Source of the DNA: Nocardioides sambongensis
GTDB taxonomy: Bacteria > Actinomycetota > Actinomycetes > Propionibacteriales > Nocardioidaceae
Assembly: GCF_006494815.1 (NCBI RefSeq)
Contig: NZ_CP041091.1
Location: 2,184,501-2,248,500 of the forward strand
Reading direction: 5' to 3'
DNA length: 64,000 nt
The translations under genes and the position numbers were made by a program. Below the pieces are notes generated by a model that was not told where the DNA came from, ran no database searches, and saw only the letters and a program-made list of their open reading frames with translations. Below are positions 18,307 through 26,341 of the stretch, in pieces (the stretch's first letter is position 1; each line of letters starts with the position of its first letter).

Positions 18307-18944
18307 GCGCGGATTCCCTTCGAGATGGTGAAGCGGCCGAGGAGCAGGAGGAGCGCGTCGGCGATCAGGGCGATGATGACGATCGCCACGGTGGCGACGA
18401 CGACGTAGTCGAGCGCGGTGGCACCGCCCTGCCGGGCCAGGCCGGTGAAGATGTACTCACCCAACCCGGGTCCCTTGACGTAGCCGGCGATCGCGGCGAC
18501 GCCCATCGACATCTGCAGCGAGACGCGCATGCCGGCGAGGATCACCGGCCAGGCGAGCGGTAGCCGGACCCGGGTCAGCACCTTGAGCTCGGTCATCCCC
18601 ATGCCGCGCGCGGACTCCATCAGGGTGGCGTCCACGCCCTGCAGCCCCACCACCGCGTTGCGCAGGATCGGGAGCGTGGCGTAGAAGGTGACGCAGACGA
18701 CGGCCGTGGTGACCCCGAGGCCGGTCAGTGGCAGCAGGATGCCGATCAGCGCGAACGACGGCAGGGTGAGCCCGATCGCGGAGAGTGCGTTGGCGACCGG
18801 CTCCAACCGGGGCGTCCGGGTGATCAGGACCGCCAGCACCACCGCGATCACGGTGGCGAGGAGCACGCTCTGCACCACCAGGCTGAAGTGCTGGTAGGTG
18901 TAGAACGCGATGTCCTCGCGGCGGGTCGAGATGAAGTCCCACAC
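18303..18944 (-). CDS. Osmoprotectant ABC transporter permease (OpuCB-like)
   Basis: A 213-residue permease with five to six membrane segments. The EAA loop reads LMESARGMGMTELKVLTRVRLPLA and MGVAAIAGYVKGPGLGEYIFTGLA is family-typical. It is the first gene of the importer operon: permease, ATPase, permease, binding protein. GTG 18944 follows GGAGGT at about 11 nt. The 160 bp upstream hold the operon promoter; I see no clear operator. Confidence 0.9.
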   Translation of the reverse strand: MWDFISTRREDIAFYTYQHFSLVVQSVLLATVIAVVLAVLITRTPRLEPVANALSAIGLTLPSFALIGILLPLTGLGVTTAVVCVTFYATLPILRNAVVGLQGVDATLMESARGMGMTELKVLTRVRLPLAWPVILAGMRVSLQMSMGVAAIAGYVKGPGLGEYIFTGLARQGGATALDYVVVATVAIVIIALIADALLLLLGRFTISKGIRA

Positions 18945-19104
18945 GAGTCGTCAGCACCTCCCGCGGGACCGCGCCGGACGTCCGGTGACGCCCCTGGCCG
19001 TGCGGCCGTGGAACTGCGACCCTTTTCAACCTCACCACAACAGCGGCCCCAGGTGAAGCACCCCTCGTGCTCGTTGGCGTGTCGCCGGGAGCCGTTCGCG
19101 GGGA

Positions 19105-19617
19105 TCAGCCGGCGATCTCGCGCAACCGGTCGGCGGTGAGCCGGTAGTCGTAGGAGGCCTCGATCCGGGTCGCGCCGAGCGACTCATAGAAGGCGATCGA
19201 CGACTCGTTCCAGTCCGCCACCTCCCAGTCCATGCGCTGGTAGCTGTTGGCCGTGGCGATGGCGGCGAGCGCCGTGAAGAAGTCGCGCCCGAGGCCGCTG
19301 CCCCGGTGTCCCTCCTCCAGGAACAGGTCCTCCAGGTAGATCCCCGGCACCCCGGTCCAGGTGGAGTAGGTGCGGTACCAGATCGCGATGCCGACCACCC
19401 GTGCGTCGACCTCGGCGACCAGTGCCGCGGCCACCGCATCGGGCCCGAACAGCCAGGTGGCCAGGTCCGCCTCGGTGGCACGGACGGCGTCGGCCTGCCC
19501 CTGGTACGCCGCCAGCCCGTGGACCAGCCGCAGCAGCTCGGGCACGTCCTCGGCGGTGGCGTTCCGCAGGCGCGCCGGCAGGGTGACGCCGGCGGCGGCG
19601 GCGGACGGCTCAGCCAC
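19105..19617 (-). CDS. GNAT N-acetyltransferase (diamine acetyltransferase-like)
   Basis: A 170-residue GNAT protein. The acetyl-CoA loop is EEGHRGSGLGRDFFTAL, preceded by GIYLEDLFL, a segment shared with spermidine/thialysine acetyltransferases, and followed by VADWNESSIAFYESLGA. The acceptor amine is not determined. GTG 19617 overlaps the cystathionine beta-synthase stop by 8 nt, so the two genes are co-translated. Confidence 0.83.
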   Translation of the reverse strand: MAEPSAAAAGVTLPARLRNATAEDVPELLRLVHGLAAYQGQADAVRATEADLATWLFGPDAVAAALVAEVDARVVGIAIWYRTYSTWTGVPGIYLEDLFLEEGHRGSGLGRDFFTALAAIATANSYQRMDWEVADWNESSIAFYESLGATRIEASYDYRLTADRLREIAG

Positions 19618-21007
19618 GGGCCAGGAAGGCGATCAGGTCCTGCCGGGTGAGCACCCCGACCGGCTTGCCGTCCTCGTGCACCAGCACCGCGTCGGCGGTC
19701 TCGAGCAGTCCGACGGCCGCGGTCGCCTCCTCGGTGGACCCGATCGTGGGCAGCGGTGCTGACATGTGCTGCTCGACCGAGTCGGTGAGCTTGGCGTCGC
19801 CGGCGAAGAGGGCGTCGAGCAGGGCGCGGTCGGAGACGGAGCCGGCCACCTCGGCGGCGACGATCGGCGGCTCGGCGCGCACCACGGGCATCTGGGAGAC
19901 GCCGTACTCCTGGAGGATCTGGACCGCCTCGGCGATGGTCTCGTTCGGGTGGGTGTGCACCAGGGCCGGCAGCACGCCGCTCTTGCCGCGCAACACCTCG
20001 CCGACCGTCCGGGCGGTGGGCTCGGCACCGGTCGCGAAGCCGTACTGGGCGAGCCAGTCGTCGTTGAACACCTTGCTCAGGTAGCCGCGGCCGGAGTCCG
20101 GCAGCAGCACCACGATCACCGCGTCGTCACGTCCCTCGGCGGTCAGCTCCGCGGCCAGCTGCTTGGCGGCGAAGGCGGCCATCCCGGCCGAGCCGCCGAC
20201 CAGCATCTGCTCCTCACGGGCCAGCCGCCGGGTGAAGGCGAAGGAGTCGGCGTCGGAGACCTCGATCACCCGGTCGGCCACACCTCGGTCGTAGGTCTCG
20301 GGCCAGAAGTCCTCACCGACCCCCTCGACCAGGTAGGGCCGGCCGGTGCCGCCGGAGTAGACCGAGCCGGAGGGGTCGGCGCCGACCACCTGGATCTCGG
20401 GGTTCTGCTCCTTGAGGTAGCGACCGACGCCGGAGATCGTGCCGCCGGTGCCCATCCCGGTGACGAAGTGGGTGATCCGACCGTCGGTCTGCCGCCAGAT
20501 CTCCGGTCCGGTGGTCTCGTAGTGGGACCGGGGGTTGTTCGGGTTGGAGTACTGGTCGGGCTTCCAGGCGCCGGGCTGTGAGGCGAGGCGGTCGGAGACG
20601 TTGTAGTAGGAGTCCGGGTGCTCGGGGGCGACGGCGGTCGGGCAGACCACGACCTCGGCGCCGTAGGCGCGCAGCACGTTGCGCTTGTCCTCGCTGACCT
20701 TGTCGGGGCAGACGAAGATGCAGTGGTAGCCCTTCTGCTGGGCCACCATCGCCAGCCCGACACCGGTGTTGCCCGAGGTCGGCTCGACGATGGTGCCGCC
20801 GGGCTGCAGCTCGCCGGAGGCCTCCGCGGCCTCGATCATCCGGGTCGCGATGCGGTCCTTCACCGACCCGCCGGGGTTGAGGTACTCCACCTTGGCCAGC
20901 AGCAGCGGACCCTCGCCGGCGGTCGCCGGCTCCAGGTCGAGGCTGCGCGTGAGCCGCACCAGCGGGGTGTTGCCGATCAGGTCGAGCAGTGAGTCGACGT
21001 ACTCCAT
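19610..21007 (-). CDS. Cystathionine beta-synthase
   Basis: PLP enzyme of 465 residues condensing serine and homocysteine in reverse transsulfuration. The PLP Lys is in NPGGSVKDRIA (Lys50), followed by EPTSGNTGVGLA and GTGGTISGVGRYLK. Two C-terminal CBS domains (about residues 335-465) distinguish it from plain cysteine synthase, giving the length expected of actinobacterial Cbs. ATG 21007 lies 6 nt after TACGTT, suggesting a leaderless mRNA. I leave the gene symbol blank because O-acetylserine-using homologues exist. Confidence 0.9.
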   Translation of the reverse strand: MEYVDSLLDLIGNTPLVRLTRSLDLEPATAGEGPLLLAKVEYLNPGGSVKDRIATRMIEAAEASGELQPGGTIVEPTSGNTGVGLAMVAQQKGYHCIFVCPDKVSEDKRNVLRAYGAEVVVCPTAVAPEHPDSYYNVSDRLASQPGAWKPDQYSNPNNPRSHYETTGPEIWRQTDGRITHFVTGMGTGGTISGVGRYLKEQNPEIQVVGADPSGSVYSGGTGRPYLVEGVGEDFWPETYDRGVADRVIEVSDADSFAFTRRLAREEQMLVGGSAGMAAFAAKQLAAELTAEGRDDAVIVVLLPDSGRGYLSKVFNDDWLAQYGFATGAEPTARTVGEVLRGKSGVLPALVHTHPNETIAEAVQILQEYGVSQMPVVRAEPPIVAAEVAGSVSDRALLDALFAGDAKLTDSVEQHMSAPLPTIGSTEEATAAVGLLETADAVLVHEDGKPVGVLTRQDLIAFLARG

Positions 21008-21013
21008 GGGCTC

Positions 21014-21019
21014 AACGTA
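21014..21019 (-). promoter_or_regulatory. Leaderless-type -10 box of cystathionine beta-synthase
   Basis: TACGTT on the minus strand ends 6 nt before the ATG at 21007; no ribosome site intervenes. Confidence 0.5.
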
Positions 21020-21104
21020 TTACCTCCGGCCCTCCGCGACGAAGGTCACGACGACCGCCACTCCCGCTGCCCGCGTTCGTGACCATCCGGTAACACGTCC
21101 TCCG

Positions 21105-21110
21105 TAAGGT
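21105..21110 (+). promoter_or_regulatory. Leaderless-type -10 box of SGNH hydrolase gene
   Basis: TAAGGT ends 7 nt before the GTG at 21118. It faces the cystathionine beta-synthase promoter across about 85 bp. Confidence 0.5.
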
Positions 21111-21117
21111 TGGGTCC

Positions 21118-22170
21118 GTGAGCAAAGCCGCTGCCGCCCGCAAGCTCGCCGCCGCCGCGCTGTACGGCGGCGGCGGTGTCTCTGCCGTCGGTGCGGGCCT
21201 CTACGGGGTGCTGGTGACCGAGGCGAAGCTGGCCCGCAAGATCATCGGCCCGGTGCTCGAGGATCCGCCGCCGGACGCCACCGGCTGGTACGGCCGCGGG
21301 CGCGGAGGACCGGCGATCCGGATCGCGCTGCTGGGCGACTCCAGTGCCGCCGGCTACGGCGTGGACCGGGTCGAGGAGACGCCCGGCGCGCTGGTCGCCA
21401 GCGGCGTCGCCGAGCACGCCGACCGACGGGTCTACTTCCGCGCCTTCTGCGTGGTCGGCGCGAAGTCCAGCGACCTGGCCAGCCAGGTCGACCGGGCGCT
21501 GCTCATCGAGCCCGATGTCGCGGTGATCCTGATCGGCGGCAACGACGTCACCAACACCGTGCTCCCGAAGCAGTCGGTGCAGCACCTCTCCGAGGGGGTA
21601 CGACGGCTGGAGGCCGCCGGTTGCCAGGTCGTCGTCGGCACCTGCCCCGACCTCGGCACCATCCAGCCGATCGCTCCTCCGCTGAAGCAGATCGCCCGCG
21701 CCTGGTCGCGCCGGCTGGCCGCCGCCCAGACGATCGCGGTGCTCGAGGAGGGCGGCCGGACGGTCTCGCTCGGCTCGGTCCTCGGACCGGAGTTCGCCGC
21801 GGCCCCGGCCGTGCTGTTCGGCCCCGACCAGTTCCACCCCTCCGCCGAGGGCTACCGCGCCCTCGCGCACGTCCTGATCCCCTCGGTCCTGGCCGCCCTC
21901 GGCGAGGTCCCCGACGACGAGTCCGTCCTCGAGTCCTACCGGGGCGAGGCGGTCCTCCCCGTCAGCCGCGCGGCCGTGCGGGCCGTGCAGCTCCCCGGCA
22001 CCGAGCTCGACGGCACCGAGATCGGCGGCCGCCGGGCCGGCGTCCGCGGACTGTGGGTCGAGCTGCGCCACCGCCGCCGTCGCGCCCAGGTGCGCGGCGA
22101 GGCCCCGCAGGACCACGAGTCCGCCGACCCCGTCGACCCCTCCCCCGACACCGACGCGGCCGCCGGCTGA
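21118..22170 (+). CDS. SGNH/GDSL-type hydrolase, membrane-anchored
   Basis: A 350-residue protein with an N-terminal hydrophobic segment (about residues 9-32) and an SGNH esterase domain (about 65-270). Block I is LLGDSSAAGYG with the nucleophile Ser, the Asn block is IGGNDVTN, and the catalytic Asp-His pair is DQFHPSAEGY. The C-terminal 80 residues are charged and low-complexity. Substrate unknown: lipid, sugar ester or wall acetyl group. GTG 21118 follows TAAGGT at 7 nt. Its 3' end runs into the 196-bp tandem repeat. Confidence 0.85.
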   Translation: MSKAAAARKLAAAALYGGGGVSAVGAGLYGVLVTEAKLARKIIGPVLEDPPPDATGWYGRGRGGPAIRIALLGDSSAAGYGVDRVEETPGALVASGVAEHADRRVYFRAFCVVGAKSSDLASQVDRALLIEPDVAVILIGGNDVTNTVLPKQSVQHLSEGVRRLEAAGCQVVVGTCPDLGTIQPIAPPLKQIARAWSRRLAAAQTIAVLEEGGRTVSLGSVLGPEFAAAPAVLFGPDQFHPSAEGYRALAHVLIPSVLAALGEVPDDESVLESYRGEAVLPVSRAAVRAVQLPGTELDGTEIGGRRAGVRGLWVELRHRRRRAQVRGEAPQDHESADPVDPSPDTDAAAG

Positions 22171-22175
22171 GGGCA

Positions 22176-22793
22176 GCGAGCGAAGCGAGCGACATCGCTC
22201 GCGCCCCTAACCCCCACCCGTCTGCCGACGGCGAGAACGAGAGCCGCCGAGCGCAGGAAGCGACGAAGGAGCGACCGGAGCAAGAAGGCGACCTTCTCGC
22301 CGCGCAGAGGCCGCAGGCCGCCAGGAAACCCGACGGCCTGCAAACGTCAACCGCGAGCGCGGCAGCGTGGCGCGAGCGAAGCGAGCGACATCGCTCGCGC
22401 CCCCAACCCCCGACCGTCTGCCACCGCGAGGAACGCGCCGAGGCGAACGCAGGAAGCGACGAAGGAGCGACCGGAGCGAGCCGAGAAGCTTCCTCGCGCG
22501 CAGACGCCGCAGGCCGCCAGAAAACCTGGCGGCCTGCAAACGTCAACCGCGAGCGCGGCAGCGTGGCGCGAGCGAAGCGAGCGACATCGCTCGCGCCCCT
22601 AACCCCCACCCGTCTGCCACCGGCGAGAACGAGAGCCGCCGAGCGCAGGAAGCGACGAAGGAGCGACCGGAGCGAGAAGGCGACCTTCTCGCCGCGCAGA
22701 CGCCGCAGGCCGCCAGGAAACCTGGCGGCCTGCAAACGTCAACCGCGAGCGCGGCAGCGTGGCGCGAGCGAAGCGAGCGACATCGCTCGCGCC
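22176..22793. repeat. 196-bp direct tandem repeat, three copies plus a 5' fragment
   Basis: Units start at 22176, 22372, 22568 and 22764, exactly 196 bp apart; the fourth stops after about 30 bp. Each unit begins with GCGAGCGACATCGCTCGC, an 8-bp palindromic stem, then has a middle inverted repeat (GCGAGAAGG-CGA-CCTTCTCGC in copy 3) and a third (13-bp arms, AAA loop, 22705-22733 in copy 3). Copies 1 and 2 differ by scattered substitutions, with copy 2 most divergent in the middle hairpin. The array fills the gap between the convergent SGNH and Bax1 genes. No convincing coding sequence lies inside. Confidence 0.93.
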
Positions 22794-22800
22794 ATCCAAC

Positions 22801-23685
22801 TCAGTCCTGCTGGAAGATCGCCAGGATCCGGAGCAGGTTGGTGTAGATCCAGACCAGGCTGACCAGCAGCCCGAACGAGGCGCGCCACGACTCACGCGCC
22901 GGCAGCCCGTTGGCGATGCCCTGCTCGATGAAGTCGAAGTCGAGGATCAGCATGAAGACACCGAGCACCAGGCCGGCGATCGCGAAGACCAGGCCGAGGG
23001 CGTTGTTGTCGTAGAGGCCGAGCCCACCGCCGAACATGCTGAGGACGAGCTCCATCAGGCTGAGCGCGACCATGCCGAACATCGCCGCGATGACGAAGGT
23101 GCGGAACTTCTGGCCGACCTTGATCTCGAAGAACTTGTACGCCGCGAGGGTGCCGGCGAACGCCGCGAAGGTGCCGATCACGGCCTGCATCACGATGCCG
23201 CCCATTTCGGCGTCGACGCCGTAGATGGCGTCGTAGAACTTGCTGATCGCGCCGAGCGCGACACCTTCGGCGACCGCGAACGCGATCACCAGGCCGGGGC
23301 TGATCACGCGCTTGAACGAGTTGACCAGGGACAGCAGGAACGCGGCGCCGGAGCCGACCAGCATCAGCATGGTGAGCTGACCCACGGCGTCCTGCGCCTC
23401 GGCGCTGTTCTCCAGGCTGGGCGTGAGGAACCAGGTGGCGGCCGCGGCCAGGATGGTGATGCCGAGGGTGATGGCGGTGGACTGGACGACGGTGTCGATG
23501 GTCATCCGGTCGGTGCGCTGGATCGGCGGTGCGCCGAAGCCAGCGGGCTGACCGTCTCCGTAGCCGGGCTGGCCCTGGGCGTAGCCCGGGTAGCCGGCGG
23601 CGTCGCCGTAGGTGGCCTGGCCGTAGCCGGCGCCACTCCGGTTGAACTCCTCGTTCCGGTTGAACACCGGGTTGTTGCTGCGCAT
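22801..23685 (-). CDS. Bax inhibitor-1/YccA family membrane protein
   Basis: A 294-residue integral membrane protein. The first 60 residues are Gly/Tyr/Gln-rich and cytoplasmic; about seven membrane segments follow from residue 70. The family pattern is seen in FFEIKVGQKFRTF and in the last segment with ILDFDFIEQGIANGLPARESWRASFGL. Bacterial relatives are proton-sensitive Ca2+ leak channels or FtsH modulators; the role here is not known. ATG 23685 has GGAGGAG directly upstream. Confidence 0.92.
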   Translation of the reverse strand: MRSNNPVFNRNEEFNRSGAGYGQATYGDAAGYPGYAQGQPGYGDGQPAGFGAPPIQRTDRMTIDTVVQSTAITLGITILAAAATWFLTPSLENSAEAQDAVGQLTMLMLVGSGAAFLLSLVNSFKRVISPGLVIAFAVAEGVALGAISKFYDAIYGVDAEMGGIVMQAVIGTFAAFAGTLAAYKFFEIKVGQKFRTFVIAAMFGMVALSLMELVLSMFGGGLGLYDNNALGLVFAIAGLVLGVFMLILDFDFIEQGIANGLPARESWRASFGLLVSLVWIYTNLLRILAIFQQD

Positions 23686-23794
23686 GGTCTCCTCCGCAGG
23701 AAACTTGTGTCGGGCCCCTCAGTCTAGGGGTCTGATATCACTGCAACGTAGGGCGTCGGCGTTCCGTTCCCGCAGCCGGGGCGCGGTTGAGGGG

Positions 23795-24506
23795 TCAGTC
23801 CGGACGCTCCGACCGACGCCGCAGCCGTACGACGGTGTCGCGCACCTCCAGCGGTCCGTCCGGCATCTGCTGGACGCGGTCCTGGGTGGTGGCCAGCTCT
23901 ACCTCCCACGGCGAGTCGGCCGCAGCGGTGCCGAGCGCGTCGAGCACCCGGTCCGGCTCGAAGAGCAGGCCCGGGCCGTGGCTGTGCCGTGCGCCGGAGG
24001 CGACGTCCTCGGGTGGTGCGCGGTCACCAGCAGCCGGCCGCCGGGGGCGACCGCGTCGGCGATACCGGCGTAGATGGCGGCGAAGTCGGGCTGCGGGACG
24101 TGCAGGAAGCTCACCGTGACCAGGTCGAACCGCTCGCCCGGCACGGGCGGGGGTCGGCGAGGGCGTCGTAGAGACCGACCTTGACCTGATCCTCCACTCC
24201 CCGCTCGATGGCGTGCGCGGCGACCTTGTCCAACGCCACCTGCGAGATGTCGACGGCGGTCACCTGCCACCCGCGGCCGGCGAGCCAGAGCGCGTCGCCG
24301 CCCTCCCCGCAGGCGACGTCGAGGGCGGTGCCGGGGTCGAGCTCGGAGGCCTGCTCGACGAGGCGCTGGTTGGGGCGGCCGCTCCACACCCGGTCACCGG
24401 AGTAGCGCTCGTCCCAGGCCGCGGCGCTGAGCGCTTCGCGGAGATCGGCGAGGGTGGGCTCGTCACTGTCGCCGTGCGGATGCTGGTCGGCGTGCTGATC
24501 GGTCAT
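23795..24506 (-). CDS. Class I SAM-dependent methyltransferase, two frameshifts
   Basis: A cytosolic methyltransferase of about 237 residues once repaired. N-terminal part: AAWDERYSG and the SAM motif I TALDVACGEGGDALWLAGRGWQV with AVDISQVAL. The middle part (FDLVTVSFLHVP, PGGRLLVTAHHP) is in a second frame and the end (VELATTQDRVQQM, stop 23795) in a third. One base added in the G5 run 24149-24153 and one in the G3 run 24011-24013 restores a single frame. WDERY with this motif I resembles SAM methyltransferases of the thiopurine/tellurite-resistance type. The substrate is unknown. It is divergent from the ClpP operon. Confidence 0.8.
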
Positions 24507-24574
24507 GCGCGCCACTCTCCCGGCTCAGGTCGGCCTGAAGTCAAGGCCGCGCCGATCACCGGTCCCTCCGCTCT

Positions 24575-24599
24575 CGGCAGCAGGACGCTGCCGGGGCAG
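24575..24599 (+). promoter_or_regulatory. Candidate operator upstream of the clpP pair (PopR-like half-sites)
   Basis: The interval between the methyltransferase and the first ClpP gene contains CGGCAG (24575-24580), CTGCCG (24588-24593) and GGCAG (24595-24599), overlapping inverted repeats. From memory, the Streptomyces PopR site upstream of clpP3 is TCTGCC-N3-GGCAGA. CTGCC-GG-GGCAG here is one base short in the spacer, in a G4 run where a base may have been lost. The assignment is inference. Confidence 0.4.
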
Positions 24600-24641
24600 C
24601 GCGCGGTGGGCGGGCGCTCCCGGAGCACGCACCGTGGGCGC

Positions 24642-25273
24642 ATGAGCGAACAGATCAGACTCTTCGACGACCGGCAGCGGCGCGAGCTGCTGCAGCAGCG
24701 TGTGGTGGTGCTCGACGGCGCCCTGGATGACGACAACGGCGTGCTCCTGACCAGCCAGCTGGTGGCGCTGGCAGCCGAGGACCCCGGGCGGACATCGCCC
24801 TGTGGCTGCACTCCCCCGGCGGCTCGGTGCCGGCGATGCTGGCGATCCGGGACGTGATGCGGCTGCTTCCCTGCGACGTGGCGACCCTGGCGCTGGGGGT
24901 CGCGTGCAGCGCCGGGCAGTTCCTGCTCTCGGCCGGCACGCCCGGAAAGCGGCGCGCGCTCCCCCACTCCCGGATCCTGATGCACCAGGGATCGGCCGGG
25001 ATCGGCGGCACCGCGGTCGACGTCGAGCTGCAGGCCGAGGATCTGCGGCACACCCGGGACACGGTGCTGGCGCTGATCGCGGCGGACACCGGCCAACCGC
25101 TGGAGCGGGTCTTCGAGGACTCGCTCCACGACCGCTGGTACACCGCGGCGCAGGCCCTCGACTACGGCTTCATCGACGAGATCGTGGAGACCTTCGACCA
25201 CCTGGCACCACCGCGGCGCCGCGCCGGCCTGGGCACCTTCGCGGCCGGCCCGATGCAGGGAGCGCACCGATGA
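24642..25273 (+). CDS. ClpP-family protease subunit with active-site Ser, frameshifted
   Basis: About 210 residues after repair. The N-terminus (RVVVLDGALDDDNG...LVALAAED) and the rest lie in different frames; adding one G at 24786-24788 gives DPGADIALWLHSPGGSVPAML, the expected ClpP segment. The nucleophile Ser is present in GVACSAGQFLLSAG, the catalytic His in LMHQ, and the Asp region in RWYTAAQALDYGFIDEI. Such subunits form tetradecameric peptidase barrels with Clp ATPases. It is translated with the next gene through ATGA at 25270-25273. It resembles the ClpP3/ClpP4 pairs of actinobacteria rather than the housekeeping ClpP1P2. Confidence 0.86.
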
Positions 25274-25902
25274 GCAGCTACACGATCCCGAACGTGATCG
25301 CCCAGCACCCGCGTGGCGAGCGGGTGATGGACGTCTACTCCCACCTGCTCACCGAACGGGTGGTCTATCTGGGGACGTCGATCGACGCGGGCGTGGCCAA
25401 CGCGCTGGTCGCGCAGCTCCTCTACCTCGAGGCCGACGAACCGGACCGCGACATCCAGCTGTACATCAACTGCGAGGGTGGAGATCCCAGCGCGATGCTC
25501 GCCATCCACGACACGTTGCAGTACATCCGGCCGGCGGTGGCAACGACCTGCGTCGGCCAGGCGGTCGCGGTGGGGGCGGTGCTGCTGGCGGCCGGCGCCC
25601 CCGGGAAGCGGGCGGCGTTGCCTCACGCCCGGGTCGTGCTGCACCAGCCGTCCGCGCAGGGGCGCGGCACCATCCCCGACCTGATCCTGGCTGCGGACGA
25701 GGTGGTGCGGGTGCGCGGCGACATCGAGCGGATCCTGGCACGCCACACCGGCCAGGACGTCGCGACGCTGCGGGCCGACACCGACCACGATCGGGTGTTC
25801 ACCGCCGAGGGCGCCCGCGGCTACGGCCTGCTCGACCACGTGATCGCCGAGCGCCCCCGTCCCGACGGGACGCTCCCGGTGGCTCAGGCGGCCAGGGCGT
25901 AG
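25270..25902 (+). CDS. ClpP-like subunit lacking the catalytic Ser (ClpR-like)
   Basis: A 210-residue ClpP-fold protein, same length as its partner. LYINCEGGDPSAMLAIHDTLQ and APGKRAALPHARVVLHQP are typical ClpP segments. Where active ClpP has GQAASMG this protein has GQAVAVG, so Ala replaces the nucleophilic Ser. The His (VLHQ) and Asp (DRVFTAEGARGYGLLD) positions remain. It is therefore probably a structural subunit of a mixed ClpP ring, as ClpR is in cyanobacteria and plastids. The 3' end overlaps the convergent regulator by 19 bp. Confidence 0.85.
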   Translation: MSSYTIPNVIAQHPRGERVMDVYSHLLTERVVYLGTSIDAGVANALVAQLLYLEADEPDRDIQLYINCEGGDPSAMLAIHDTLQYIRPAVATTCVGQAVAVGAVLLAAGAPGKRAALPHARVVLHQPSAQGRGTIPDLILAADEVVRVRGDIERILARHTGQDVATLRADTDHDRVFTAEGARGYGLLDHVIAERPRPDGTLPVAQAARA

Positions 25903-26249
25903 GCCGAGGCGACCGGGCGCGCGGCGGCGCTGCGGCGCTGCGGCGCGGCCGCCAGCTCGCCGGCCACGGCCGAGGTGAGGTCGAGCAGGCTGGTGCCGAG
26001 CGCGCCGGCCACGGCGGCGATCATCTCGCTGGAGGGCTCCTTGAGGCCCCGCTCGATCTCGGAGAGGTACTGCGGGGAGATCCCGGCCCGGCCGGCGGTC
26101 TCGGTCAGCGTCTCCTCGCGCTCCCGCCGCAACCGGCGCAGGCGGCCGCCGAGGAGGTCGCGCCAGAGCGGCTCGGCCGGCGCTGCTCCCGTGGCGGGCG
26201 CGGCGGGAGCGAGTCGGAGCGGCGGAACGGGTGCGGTGTGCTCGGCCAT
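25884..26249 (-). CDS. XRE-family regulator, PopR/ClgR-like, with Leu-Ala-Ala C-terminus
   Basis: A 121-residue DNA-binding protein. The helix-turn-helix is at about residues 38-92 (LRRLRREREETLTETAGRAG, then ISPQYLSEIERGLKEPSSE), the arrangement of ClgR and PopR, which activate clp genes in actinobacteria. The protein ends ALAA; in Streptomyces PopR and ClgR the terminal Ala-Ala is known to make them ClpP substrates, so the regulator would be degraded by the protease it induces. It sits tail-to-tail with the ClpP pair. TACGAT ends 5 nt before the ATG and an inverted repeat lies at 26299-26313. Choice between PopR and ClgR rests on the adjacent clpP pair. Confidence 0.82.
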   Translation of the reverse strand: MAEHTAPVPPLRLAPAAPATGAAPAEPLWRDLLGGRLRRLRREREETLTETAGRAGISPQYLSEIERGLKEPSSEMIAAVAGALGTSLLDLTSAVAGELAAAPQRRSAAARPVASAYALAA

Positions 26250-26254
26250 GCCTC

Positions 26255-26260
26255 ATCGTA
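26255..26260 (-). promoter_or_regulatory. -10 box of the PopR-like gene
   Basis: TACGAT on the minus strand ends 5 nt before ATG 26249, so the mRNA would be leaderless or nearly so. Confidence 0.45.
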
Positions 26261-26298
26261 GGTCGCCGCGGGGCGCCGCACCGCGCGTCGTACCCGAC

Positions 26299-26313
26299 TC
26301 TGCTGTGAGCAGA
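26299..26313 (-). promoter_or_regulatory. Inverted repeat TCTGCT-N3-AGCAGA, probable PopR-like operator
   Basis: TCTGCTGTGAGCAGA is a perfect 6-bp inverted repeat with a 3-nt centre, 39 nt upstream of the regulator's -10 box. It differs by one base per half-site from the PopR motif TCTGCC-N3-GGCAGA as I recall it from Streptomyces. This suggests autoregulation. Confidence 0.5.
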
Positions 26314-26341
26314 ATCGAGAGAGCGCCCGGCGCCGGGCCGG

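Noticed and set aside
22176..22793. The 196-bp repeat as a CRISPR array
   Set aside because: Units are long and contiguous with no unique spacers, and no cas genes are nearby.
22207..22895. Short Arg/Ala-rich frames inside the tandem repeat
   Set aside because: Similar frames arise from the repeat itself, with no ribosome sites and no conservation expected beyond the repeat.
24642..25273. The split ClpP gene as a pseudogene
   Set aside because: One added G restores all conserved residues and the ATGA coupling; the same type of break occurs in dapD, so a sequence error is more likely.
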